From Sphaerimonospora thailandensis (GTDB taxonomy: Bacteria; Actinomycetota; Actinomycetes; Streptosporangiales; Streptosporangiaceae): a DNA stretch of 38,132 nucleotides. The position numbers and the translations under genes are program-made. Shown piece after piece: positions 32,078 through 38,132 of this stretch. Location: positions 1-38,132 of the forward strand of contig NZ_BOOG01000063.1 in NCBI RefSeq assembly GCF_016863115.1, in the 5' to 3' direction. Numbering within the stretch: the stretch's first letter is position 1; every line of letters starts with the position of its first letter. A model generated the notes under the pieces. That model saw nothing but the letters and a program-made list of their open reading frames with translations. It ran no database searches and was not told where the DNA came from.

Positions 32078-32995
32078 TTGGACGAACTGACCGTTTCCCG
32101 ACTGTGCGTAGAGCTGTGGGTGAAGGCTGGGTTCGCCGGTGACCCGAAGCGGGAGCCGATCCGCGCCTGGTCGCTGTCGGCCGTGGAGCGGCTACGCTTC
32201 CCCGACGGGGCCACCGCCGTTTTCAAGTTCGCCGCCGAGCCGTTCACCGGTGAGGACCGCGCGCTCAAGCTCGCCGCGATGCATGGCGTGCCCGTCCCTG
32301 AGTTGCACGGCTCGGCGGTCAGCGGTGCGATCCTCGGCATGGTCATGGAGGACCTGGGCGAACCTGCCCGAGAGGCCACCGACCAGGACGGGGCCGCGGC
32401 TGCGGCCGTGCTGCACCGCATCCGCCCGTCCGAGATGTTGCCGATCACCCTCGACACCGAAAGCCTGCCGAGGCTCCCGTCGCGGGCGCTGGCCCACTTC
32501 GACTACCTGCGGCAGGTTGGCCGCTGGGAGTCGGCATCCGATGTCGGCGAGATGCTGACCGCCCTGCACGGCGTGGCATCGGTACGAGCCGAGGGAGCGG
32601 AGCGGCCACCGTTCGGGCTGTGCCATTCCGAGTTCCACCCGACCTCCCTGCACATCGGGCGGACCGGATGGCGCCTGCTGGACTTCGCCCGCGCGTTCAA
32701 CGGCCCGGGACTGCTCGACCTGGCCTCCTGGCCCGGTACCCAGCAGCCCGCGAACCCCTCTCGGGTACGCGAACTTATCGAGGCCTACGTCACCACGGGA
32801 GGCCATCCAGATGCGTTGACTTCGCGCGGCGGTTTGCCCGCCGAGGTATGGGCGTTGGGCTGGCACCGGGTCTGGATCGTGGAGTGGTTCATGGACCAGG
32901 CCGTGCACTGGATCAACGATCCCACCACCGACCCGGCCTATATCACAGCGGTACGGCGTCACCTGCGCGAGGCCGTGCGCCTGCTCACAGCATGA
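32078..32995 (+). CDS. APH-fold phosphotransferase-like protein with HSE motif
   Basis: The 305-residue protein has the aminoglycoside-phosphotransferase/choline-kinase fold: a candidate ATP-binding Lys50 (TAVFKFAAE), MVMEDLGEP as the hinge, the catalytic loop GLCHSEFHPTSLHIG (180-194) and the metal Asp202 in LLDFARAFNGPGLLDLASW. The canonical loop HGDxxxxN is altered to HSEFHPTS: catalytic Asp becomes Glu185 and the metal Asn becomes Ser190. It may be a slow or re-purposed kinase, or a binding protein. It starts with TTG 32078 (GAGGAG at 32066) and overlaps the methyltransferase gene by four bases, so the two are coupled. The natural substrate is unknown. Confidence 0.8.
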   Translation: MDELTVSRLCVELWVKAGFAGDPKREPIRAWSLSAVERLRFPDGATAVFKFAAEPFTGEDRALKLAAMHGVPVPELHGSAVSGAILGMVMEDLGEPAREATDQDGAAAAAVLHRIRPSEMLPITLDTESLPRLPSRALAHFDYLRQVGRWESASDVGEMLTALHGVASVRAEGAERPPFGLCHSEFHPTSLHIGRTGWRLLDFARAFNGPGLLDLASWPGTQQPANPSRVRELIEAYVTTGGHPDALTSRGGLPAEVWALGWHRVWIVEWFMDQAVHWINDPTTDPAYITAVRRHLREAVRLLTA

Positions 32996-33651
32996 ACATC
33001 CTGGCGTGGCAGGAACACGCCCGCCAGCGTCGGGCAAGCGAACCGCCAGGTCCGGCCAAGACGCCGGACCGGATGTACTGGACCCCACATCCTGATCACG
33101 CCGGTCCGGGTGCTGAGATTCTCGGGAATCCTGTGTCAGGTCTCGTCATCGAGCTTGGCTGCGGTCCTGGGCATCACCTGGCCCATCTCGTCGAAGCCCA
33201 TGGCATCACCGGGGTGGGCGTGGACATCGTGACCGGTCAGATCGAACGGGCCAGGACCCTGTATGGGTACCTGCCCGGCATCACGTTCGTCACCTCGGAT
33301 GCGACCGAGTTCCTGCGTGAGCACCGAGAGGCGTACGCGGTCTGCTATTCGGTCTTCGGCGCGGTCGGACTCACGCCACCCGACCTCCTGCTTTCCGCGA
33401 TCTCCGCAGCGTTACGGCCCAGTGGCCTGCTCGCGTTCAGCGTGCCTCACCCGAGCCGTCGCCACCGGGACAACACCCTGCTACTGCCCTCCGGTGACAA
33501 GGTACCCATCCAGCGCTGGGAGCCCGCCATACCAGATTGGATGACGCTGCTGGCGGCCTCTGATCTCGAAGTCGATGAAGTGCGCCACCTGACCGGTCCC
33601 GATCTCGCCGACGGACCGACCACCCTGCTCATTGTCGCCCACAAGCCTTGA
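32992..33651 (+). CDS. Class I SAM-dependent methyltransferase
   Basis: The 219-residue protein has motif I (LVIELGCGPGHHLAHLVEAHG, about 51-71), the acidic end of strand 2 (GVDIV, Asp78), and motif II/III regions (ITFVTSDATEFLREH, ALRPSGLLAFSVPHPSRRHRDN). It transfers a methyl group from S-adenosylmethionine; the acceptor cannot be inferred. The ATG at 32992 overlaps the APH-like stop (ATGA). The longer open frame upstream only shadows the APH-like gene. Confidence 0.88.
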   Translation: MNILAWQEHARQRRASEPPGPAKTPDRMYWTPHPDHAGPGAEILGNPVSGLVIELGCGPGHHLAHLVEAHGITGVGVDIVTGQIERARTLYGYLPGITFVTSDATEFLREHREAYAVCYSVFGAVGLTPPDLLLSAISAALRPSGLLAFSVPHPSRRHRDNTLLLPSGDKVPIQRWEPAIPDWMTLLAASDLEVDEVRHLTGPDLADGPTTLLIVAHKP

Positions 33652-33677
33652 TCACTGCATGCGAGGAAGGTGCTGTG

Positions 33678-34244
33678 ATGCCCACCATCTACCTGCTCAT
33701 CGACATCGACGGTGTCCTCATCCCGTTTCCCCAGGCTGACGGCAGCAGCCCGGCGACTCACGAGCGGCACATGGTCGTGCCCACAGACTATGACCCGGCC
33801 ACCCCGGTCCCGATCTGGCTGAACCCCGCCCACGGCCTCATGCTCAGGGAACTGATCGATGAGCTGCCGCTGACCCCCGTCTGGTGCACCAGTTGGCGCG
33901 GCGACGCGAGCACGCTCATCGGCCCCAAACTCGGACTGCCGCCGTTCCCCCACGTCGAACTGGGCCGCCCCGCTATCACGTCCAGCCATCCCAACGGCTA
34001 TCTGTGGAAACGCGATCCCGTCGCGGCATGGCTCGGCACCGCTCCCGCCGCCTGGATCGACGACGACTTCACCCCTGCCGATCATGCCTGGGCCGTGCAT
34101 CGGACAATGGCCGGGGCGTCAACCCTTCTCGTTCAGCCCGCTCCCAGGGTCGGACTTCAACCAGATCACCTGGAAATGATCAGAACGTGGGCCGAGACCC
34201 TTGCTGATCGACCCCTGTCGGATCCCTCCTCCCAGCCCGCGTAA
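33678..34244 (+). CDS. HAD-domain protein (Swiss-Army-Knife RNA-repair type)
   Basis: The 188-residue HAD phosphatase-fold protein has the nucleophile motif Asp9-x-Asp11 (LLIDIDGVLIPF), motif II Thr71/Ser72 in VWCTSWRGDAS, motif III Lys111 (YLWKRDPVAAWL) and the acidic motif IV Asp128-130 (WIDDDFTPADHAWA). This sequence style matches the HAD domain described in Swiss-Army-Knife RNA-repair proteins (Pfam PF18143 as I recall it), here as a stand-alone protein. It could dephosphorylate RNA ends, nucleotides or the product of the APH-like kinase. GAGGAAGG (33663-33670) sets ATG 33678. It is the last intact gene of the cassette. Confidence 0.8.
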   Translation: MPTIYLLIDIDGVLIPFPQADGSSPATHERHMVVPTDYDPATPVPIWLNPAHGLMLRELIDELPLTPVWCTSWRGDASTLIGPKLGLPPFPHVELGRPAITSSHPNGYLWKRDPVAAWLGTAPAAWIDDDFTPADHAWAVHRTMAGASTLLVQPAPRVGLQPDHLEMIRTWAETLADRPLSDPSSQPA

Positions 34245-34248
34245 ATGA

Positions 34249-34368
34249 TCGCTTGATATCTTGCCGGACTTGCCCACCTTCTTCGAGATCGAGGGGCCCG
34301 ATGAGGCGTCGGTCCGCGAAGTTGCCGCGCTTCTGGGACTCGATTACGCCAAGGCAGGGAAACCGTAG
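34249..34368 (+). pseudogene. 3' stump of a CYTH-family (class IV adenylate cyclase-like) gene
   Basis: After an in-frame TGA at 34246-34248 the frame encodes 39 residues: SLDILPDLPTFFEIEGPDEA then SVREVAALLGLDYAKAGKP and TAG. LPTFFEIEGP followed by a helix ending in LLGLDY is the typical C-terminus of CYTH proteins (CyaB-type cyclases, thiamine triphosphatase and relatives). No start codon or upstream domain is present; it begins right after the HAD gene. It is therefore a remnant left by deletion or insertion. The identification rests on a short motif. Confidence 0.65.
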
Positions 34369-34952
34369 CGTGGCAGTCCATCTGCTTCGGGGAGTTCCTG
34401 CCGTAAGGCGCTTTCGCCGTGAGTCCATTTGGTGGCGTTCAATCGGTCGCGAACGGCCAAACCGGCGACGAACGAGGCAAGCTCTACCGCGAGATCGCGG
34501 TAGTACTGCCTGATCGACTCCAGAGTCTCGGCATAGGAATGATGTGCCCGGAAGCCGGCTGGTTCGATGGTCATCAGCTTCGCGAGGAACGATCCCTGGC
34601 GTGCGCCGCCCCCGGCCAACGCCACCTGCTCGTCCTTTGTGAGCCGGAGCTCCTTCGGGTCGAACGGCAACCGCATCTCGTCGAGAGCCTGGAAGAACGC
34701 GGCGACGATGATGGCGGCGTGGGCCGCCTCAAGCCGTGCCGTACGGTCGTAGCGGTTCAGGCCGGTGACGCGGTCGCGAAGCTTGCCCGCCACGTTGGTG
34801 CCGAGCCGTACGGCCTCGTCCTTGACGTCGAACAGGGAGAGGACGCCACCGAGCGGCGTGGCATCGAGCAGCGCGCCGCTGAGGACCTTCGCCACCTTGC
34901 TCTCTTGGCCGAGAAGGCGAACCGCGTCAGAGTAGGTGATCCCTTTGCGCAT
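34344..34952 (-). pseudogene. Truncated NACHT/NLR-like gene: N-terminal helical domain only
   Basis: The 202-residue frame has an intact 5' end (GGAG seven bases before ATG 34952). It encodes an all-helical region like the N-terminal domain of actinobacterial NACHT NTPases: SYSDAVRLLGQ, GVLSLFDVKDEAVRLG, GLNRYDRTARLEAAHAAIIV, AAFFQALDEMRLPFD, then HSYAETLESIRQYYRDLAVELASF. A full protein would continue for several hundred residues with a Walker-A NTPase and repeats; here it ends shortly after the first domain, with its last codons running into the CYTH stump. It is probably a dead remnant, though a stand-alone domain product is possible. Confidence 0.65.
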
Positions 34953-35072
34953 GGGTCACTCCAGGGGGCCGACAGCCTTTGTGACCTTGGTAGCAGGCCC
35001 GGCCGCCATTGGCAGCCAGACGATGTGATCGTTATAGGGAGCCCGGGAATGTGTCGGCAGACCGTGGCGTGG

Positions 35073-35540
35073 CTATGTGATGGCGGGCGGCTGGGCTGCT
35101 TGCAGGTTGTCGAGGATCTTGGCGGCGATGTCGGCGAACCGTTCGAGTTCTTCGGGTGTGAGGCGGTCGATGAACAGGCGCCGGACCTCTTCGGCGTGGC
35201 CGGGCACGGCTTTCCTGAGCGCGGCGAGGCCCTCTGCGGTGAGCACGGCGTCTATGCCGCGAGAGCCGCACCGTTCCCGGACGACCAGGCCTCGCCGCTC
35301 CATCCGGGTGAGCTGGTGGTGCATGCGGCTTTTCTCCCAGCCGGCGACCCGACCGAGCTCGTAGGCGCGCATCCGTCTGTCGGGCGCTTCGGCCAGTAGG
35401 GCGAGCACGGTGTAGTCGGCGTTGGACAGGCCGCTGCTGGCCTGCAGCTGTTGCTCGATGCGTGTTCGCAGCAGCTCCACCATCCGGAAGGACGTCCGCC
35501 ATGCGTGGAGCTCGCGTTCGGTCAATCCAAGCTGCGCCAT
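35073..35540 (-). CDS. MarR-family transcriptional regulator
   Basis: The 155-residue winged-helix regulator shows the MarR layout: an N-terminal dimerisation helix (WRTSFRMVELLRTRIEQQLQ), LSNADYTVLALLAEAP, the recognition region AYELGRVAGWEKSRMHHQLTRMERRGLVVRE, a wing (RGIDAVLTAEGLAALRKA) and the C-terminal dimer helices. It diverges from the pirin gene across an 87-base region containing a large inverted repeat and presumably represses both genes. MarR-pirin pairs often respond to phenolic or oxidative signals, but the ligand here is unknown. Confidence 0.92.
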   Translation of the reverse strand: MAQLGLTERELHAWRTSFRMVELLRTRIEQQLQASSGLSNADYTVLALLAEAPDRRMRAYELGRVAGWEKSRMHHQLTRMERRGLVVRERCGSRGIDAVLTAEGLAALRKAVPGHAEEVRRLFIDRLTPEELERFADIAAKILDNLQAAQPPAIT

Positions 35541-35556
35541 GAGGCCACTCTATCAA

Positions 35557-35608
35557 CGAGTTGACATATCTACTCAGTCGCATAATCTTGAGTAGACACA
35601 TCAACTCG
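35557..35608. promoter_or_regulatory. MarR operator and pirin promoter
   Basis: Two 20-bp arms (35557-35576 and 35589-35608) are inverted copies matching at 17 of 20 positions (CGAGTTGAYRTRTCTACTCA). Within it TTGACA (35561-35566) and TAATCT (35583-35588), 16 bases apart, form a good + strand promoter for the pirin gene. A further small palindrome, TCAACGAGTTGA, overlaps the left arm (35553-35564). MarR binding here would block the promoter. Confidence 0.75.
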
Positions 35609-35627
35609 ATGGATGGGATGCGTAACC

Positions 35628-36500
35628 ATGGACACCGCGCAGCGCACCATCGCCCGGGTCGAGACGAAGACACACCTCGGGCCGGACGCACAGGTGGATG
35701 ACAAGTACGTGATCATCGAACCGACGCGGCCAGAGCTCACCGATCCGTTCCTGGTGCTGAGCGAGGACTGGTTCTCCTCGCCGGGTTTCGAGTGGCACCC
35801 GCACCGCGGCCTGGAGACCGTGACCATGGTCGTCGACGGCGTCCTCGAGCACGGCGACAACGCCGGCAACGCCGGCGCGCTGACCACCGGGGACGTGCAG
35901 TGGATGACCGCGGGACGCGGCATCATCCACCGCGAGCTCGCCTTCCGCGACGAGCGGGCGCACACGCTTCAGCTCTGGGTCAATCTGCCCGGGAAGCGGA
36001 AGCTGACCGGAACCCGATACCAGGACCTGCTCGCCGCACGACGGCCGGTCATCGAGCGGGACGGCGCCCGGATCGACCTGATCGCGGGCGAGGTGGACGG
36101 CGTCACCGGGCCGGCGGTCAACGAGTGGCCCATCTCCGGCGCGATCATCACAGTGGAGCCCGGCCGGCGCCTCGAGCATCTTCTGCCGGGCCGGGACCGT
36201 GCTTTCCTGTACGTCATGGACGGCCGGTTCACGATCGCCGGACGCGCCGTAAGGGCAGGTCAGATCGCCTGGTCCGACCCGGTTCCCGACGCGCCCGTCT
36301 CGTCGATCGCGCTGGAGGCAGGTGACGGGGACGGACGGAGCACGGTCATGGTCTACAGCGGGCAGCCGATCAGGGAGCCCGTCGCCATCGGCGGCCCGTT
36401 CGTGATGAACACCCGGGTTGAGATCACCAAGGCCTTCCAGGACTTCCACGCCGGCGAGTTCGGCGACATCCCCCGCCAGGCCCGCCTCAAGTACCGCTGA
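35628..36500 (+). CDS. Pirin family protein
   Basis: The 290-residue bicupin has pirin metal ligands in the N-terminal cupin at positions almost identical to human pirin: His57 and His59 (EWHPHRGLETVT), His101 and Glu103 (GRGIIHREL). The C-terminal cupin follows (YVMDGRFTIAGRAVRAGQIAW). Bacterial pirins bind iron and several act as quercetinases or redox sensors. It diverges from the MarR gene and is preceded by a clear promoter within the MarR operator. I start it at ATG 35628 (MDTAQRT); a GTG at 35613 would put the start inside the leader. Confidence 0.93.
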   Translation: MDTAQRTIARVETKTHLGPDAQVDDKYVIIEPTRPELTDPFLVLSEDWFSSPGFEWHPHRGLETVTMVVDGVLEHGDNAGNAGALTTGDVQWMTAGRGIIHRELAFRDERAHTLQLWVNLPGKRKLTGTRYQDLLAARRPVIERDGARIDLIAGEVDGVTGPAVNEWPISGAIITVEPGRRLEHLLPGRDRAFLYVMDGRFTIAGRAVRAGQIAWSDPVPDAPVSSIALEAGDGDGRSTVMVYSGQPIREPVAIGGPFVMNTRVEITKAFQDFHAGEFGDIPRQARLKYR

Positions 36501-36512
36501 AAGAGGCGGTAC
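36491..36512. terminator. Hairpin over the pirin stop codon
   Basis: GTACCGC (36491-36497) pairs with GCGGTAC (36506-36512) over an 8-base loop that contains the pirin stop codon. It lies between two convergent genes and may act in both directions. Confidence 0.5.
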
Positions 36513-36534
36513 CGGCATCGTTGTGAATATCTGG

Positions 36535-37470
36535 TCAGGTGGGGTCCGGCTGGGGCTCGGGAGTGGTCGTGGCCGCGGGCCTGCGGCGTTCCGTGGAGAC
36601 GACGAGCGCGACGCCCGCGACGATCAGCGCGCCGGCGACCAGCATGATGACGGTGACCGGTTCGGACAGGATGAGCCACCCGAGGATCACCGCCACCACC
36701 GGGTTCACGTACGCGTAGGTGGAGGCCAGCGAGATCGGCGCGTGCCCGAGCAGCCAGATGTAGGACGTGAACCCGATGAGAGAGCCCGCCAGCACCAGGT
36801 AGGCCAGGGCCGCCCACGACCGCCAGCTCACCTCGGCGAGGTGCAGCCGCTCGCCCTGGGCCGCGCCGAGCGCCAGCAGCGTGACACCGCCCACCGCCAT
36901 CTCGATGGTGCTGGCCACGAAGGGGTTGGCGGGCATCGCGATCCGCTGGGACAGGAACGAGCCGACCGACCACGACAGCGACGCCAGCACGACCACGGCG
37001 ATCCCCACACCGCTGCCCGCGGGGCCGCCGCCCCCGACCGAGCCGAGCGAGAGGAAGGCGACGCCGGCGAAGCCCACCAGCACTCCGGCCAGGGTCAGCA
37101 CGTGCGGCCGGTCGCGGAAGACCGTCCTGAGCACGATCAGCCACAGCGGGGTGGCGGCGATGAGCAGCGCGGCCAGGCCGCTGGAGATGTGCTGCTCGGC
37201 CACGGCGACCATGCCGTTGCCCCCGGTCAGGAGGAGGACGCCGACCAGCGCGGCGCCTCCGAACTGCTTCCACGTCATCCGGTACGGCACCGCCCTGATG
37301 AGCAGGACCGTGCCGAGGATCAGCGCGGCCGCGACGAAGCGGAGCCCGCCACTCGTGAGCGGGGGCATGGTCTCGATGGCGATCCTGATGCCGAGGTACG
37401 TCGAGCCCCACACCACGTACACGGCGGCGAGCGCCAGCCACACCCGTATGTCACGACCGTCTTGTCCCAT
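36535..37470 (-). CDS. EamA-type (drug/metabolite) exporter
   Basis: The 311-residue protein has ten predicted helices in two EamA repeats. The first runs from AAVYVVWGSTYLGIRIAIETMPPL to VLVGFAGVAFLSLGS, with GGLRFVAAALIL and SSGLAALLIAATPLWLIVL. The second runs from VLASLSWSVGSFLSQRIAM to GALIVAGVALVV, with ASTYAYVNPVVAVILGWLILSEP. This resembles the YedA/RhaT-like branch that exports amino acids or metabolites. It lies 30 bases downstream of a regulator gene on the same strand, which may control it. Start ATG 37470. Confidence 0.9.
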   Translation of the reverse strand: MGQDGRDIRVWLALAAVYVVWGSTYLGIRIAIETMPPLTSGGLRFVAAALILGTVLLIRAVPYRMTWKQFGGAALVGVLLLTGGNGMVAVAEQHISSGLAALLIAATPLWLIVLRTVFRDRPHVLTLAGVLVGFAGVAFLSLGSVGGGGPAGSGVGIAVVVLASLSWSVGSFLSQRIAMPANPFVASTIEMAVGGVTLLALGAAQGERLHLAEVSWRSWAALAYLVLAGSLIGFTSYIWLLGHAPISLASTYAYVNPVVAVILGWLILSEPVTVIMLVAGALIVAGVALVVSTERRRPAATTTPEPQPDPT

Positions 37471-37500
37471 GGGTCATGACAATAGACCTCGGGGAGACGC

Positions 37501-38132
37501 TCAGCGGTTCAGCTTCTCCACGATGAGCCGGTAGAGCTGACGCGGGCGGCCGGGCTGGGGCGTGCGGTTCGGCGGAAGCGGCCACGCTAGCCCCTCGTCA
37601 ACCAGCGTGCGCAGCAACCGCCGGGCCGTACGCGGCGTGACGCTGAGCATTTGCCCGGCACTCTCGGCGTCCACGACGGTGTCGCCGTCCTCCAGCTTGG
37701 CGGCCAGGCGCGTGAGCACCTCGACCCCCTTCGGCTTGAACGGCGCGGCCGGGTGCGGAGGCGTGCGCGGCGGCGGCACCAGTGCCCGGCCCTCGCGGTC
37801 GACGGCGAAACCCTGCGTCTGCTTGCCGCCCTGGGTACGGGTGAGCGCGCCCCGGGCGTGGGTCTCCGCCTCATGGGCGGTCCGGCCCATGCCGATGCCC
37901 ACCTCGACGGCCAACCCCAGCTCGTCGCGGATCCTCGCGGCGAACGGCAGCACGCGGAAGCCGTCGGTGGCCGCCGCGATCGAGCCCTTGGTGCCCACCA
38001 CCAGATAGCCGTGGTCGTCGATGGGCCACACGCTGGCGTTGATCCGGTTGGCCTCCTGGACGAGCAGGCGGTGCAGCGACAGCCGCAGCTCGTCCCGCCA
38101 GTATCGCGGTGAGGTCCTCCGTACCGGCTCCC
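37501..38132 (-). CDS. Regulator with nucleotide-cyclase-like sensor and winged helix (5' partial)
   Basis: The frame is open to the window edge; at least 210 residues are visible. The visible N-terminal part (WRDELRLSLHRLLVQEANRINASVWPIDDHGYLVVGTKG, then LPFAARIRDELGLAVEVGIGMGRTAHEAETHARGAL) resembles the GGDEF/GTP-cyclohydrolase-III-like fold found as a sensor in some regulators (GIGxGxTAxEA signature). The C-terminus is a winged helix (AESAGQMLSVTPRTARRLLRTLVDEGLAW). Codons upstream of the GTG at 38031 continue the same protein, so that GTG is not the start. The EamA exporter 30 bases downstream is the likely target. Confidence 0.72.
   Translation of the reverse strand, partial: EPVRRTSPRYWRDELRLSLHRLLVQEANRINASVWPIDDHGYLVVGTKGSIAAATDGFRVLPFAARIRDELGLAVEVGIGMGRTAHEAETHARGALTRTQGGKQTQGFAVDREGRALVPPPRTPPHPAAPFKPKGVEVLTRLAAKLEDGDTVVDAESAGQMLSVTPRTARRLLRTLVDEGLAWPLPPNRTPQPGRPRQLYRLIVEKLNR

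Noticed and set aside
29276-34952. A phage or integrative element carrying the XRE cassette
   Set aside because: No integrase, transposase, attachment-site repeat or tRNA boundary is visible; only the gene stumps hint at rearrangement.

Overview
The window is very GC-rich DNA with GTG and TTG starts, long spurious antisense reading frames and few T-tracted terminators. Together with a complete four-gene conservon (cvnA-cvnD), an XRE/TPR-type regulator cassette and many surface-glycan genes, this points to a filamentous actinobacterium. I would guess the Streptosporangiales (Streptosporangium, Nonomuraea or Microbispora relatives), but that placement is inference from gene content and was not tested by a search. 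I see no tRNA, rRNA, CRISPR array, transposase or integrase gene.

Layout. 1-600: the tail of a Gly-rich gene and two strong hairpins. 596-3344: an MMPL exporter under a TetR regulator with an upstream palindrome. 3485-7636: the conservon cvnABCD (sensor-like ATPase, roadblock, DUF742, GTPase), read leftward and ended by a GNRA-loop hairpin. 7746-10591: a short-chain dehydrogenase, then a minimal NfeD-domain protein with a flotillin-like SPFH protein. 10685-12220: a 14-helix drug exporter.

12288-26630 is a surface-polysaccharide region. Two divergent blocks encode a CgeB-like/GT2 fusion glycosyltransferase and UDP-GlcNAc 2-epimerase (leftward), and a GT4 transferase, UDP-ManNAc dehydrogenase, second GT4 transferase, membrane-anchored DUF4434-like protein, Nudix-type regulator and membrane acyltransferase (rightward). 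Epimerase plus dehydrogenase would make UDP-ManNAcA, so the product is probably a ManNAcA-containing cell-wall or capsular glycan. The region closes with a secreted polysaccharide deacetylase and, upstream on the same strand, a transmembrane Ser/Thr kinase. The extracytoplasmic half of that kinase is a GH6 (cellulase/cellobiohydrolase) fold in which both catalytic-acid-region aspartates are replaced (RDC to RAC, EPDSL to EPNSL). It reads as a glycan-sensing pseudo-enzyme wired to a kinase and is the most striking object in the window.

26786-28408 holds a small secreted four-cysteine protein and a HisC/Pat-type aminotransferase. 28437-34244 is an accessory cassette: a flavoprotein diverging from an XRE/TPR regulator, three uncharacterised proteins, an APH-fold protein with a non-canonical HSE active-site motif, an overlapping SAM methyltransferase, and a HAD protein of the type found in Swiss-Army-Knife RNA-repair proteins. 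It ends abruptly at two gene stumps facing each other: the last 39 codons of a CYTH-family gene (+) and the N-terminal helical domain of a NACHT/NLR-like gene (-). That pattern looks like a recombination scar in a defence or accessory island. 35073-38132 returns to ordinary genes: a MarR regulator diverging from a pirin over a large inverted-repeat operator, an EamA exporter, and a partial regulator running off the window.
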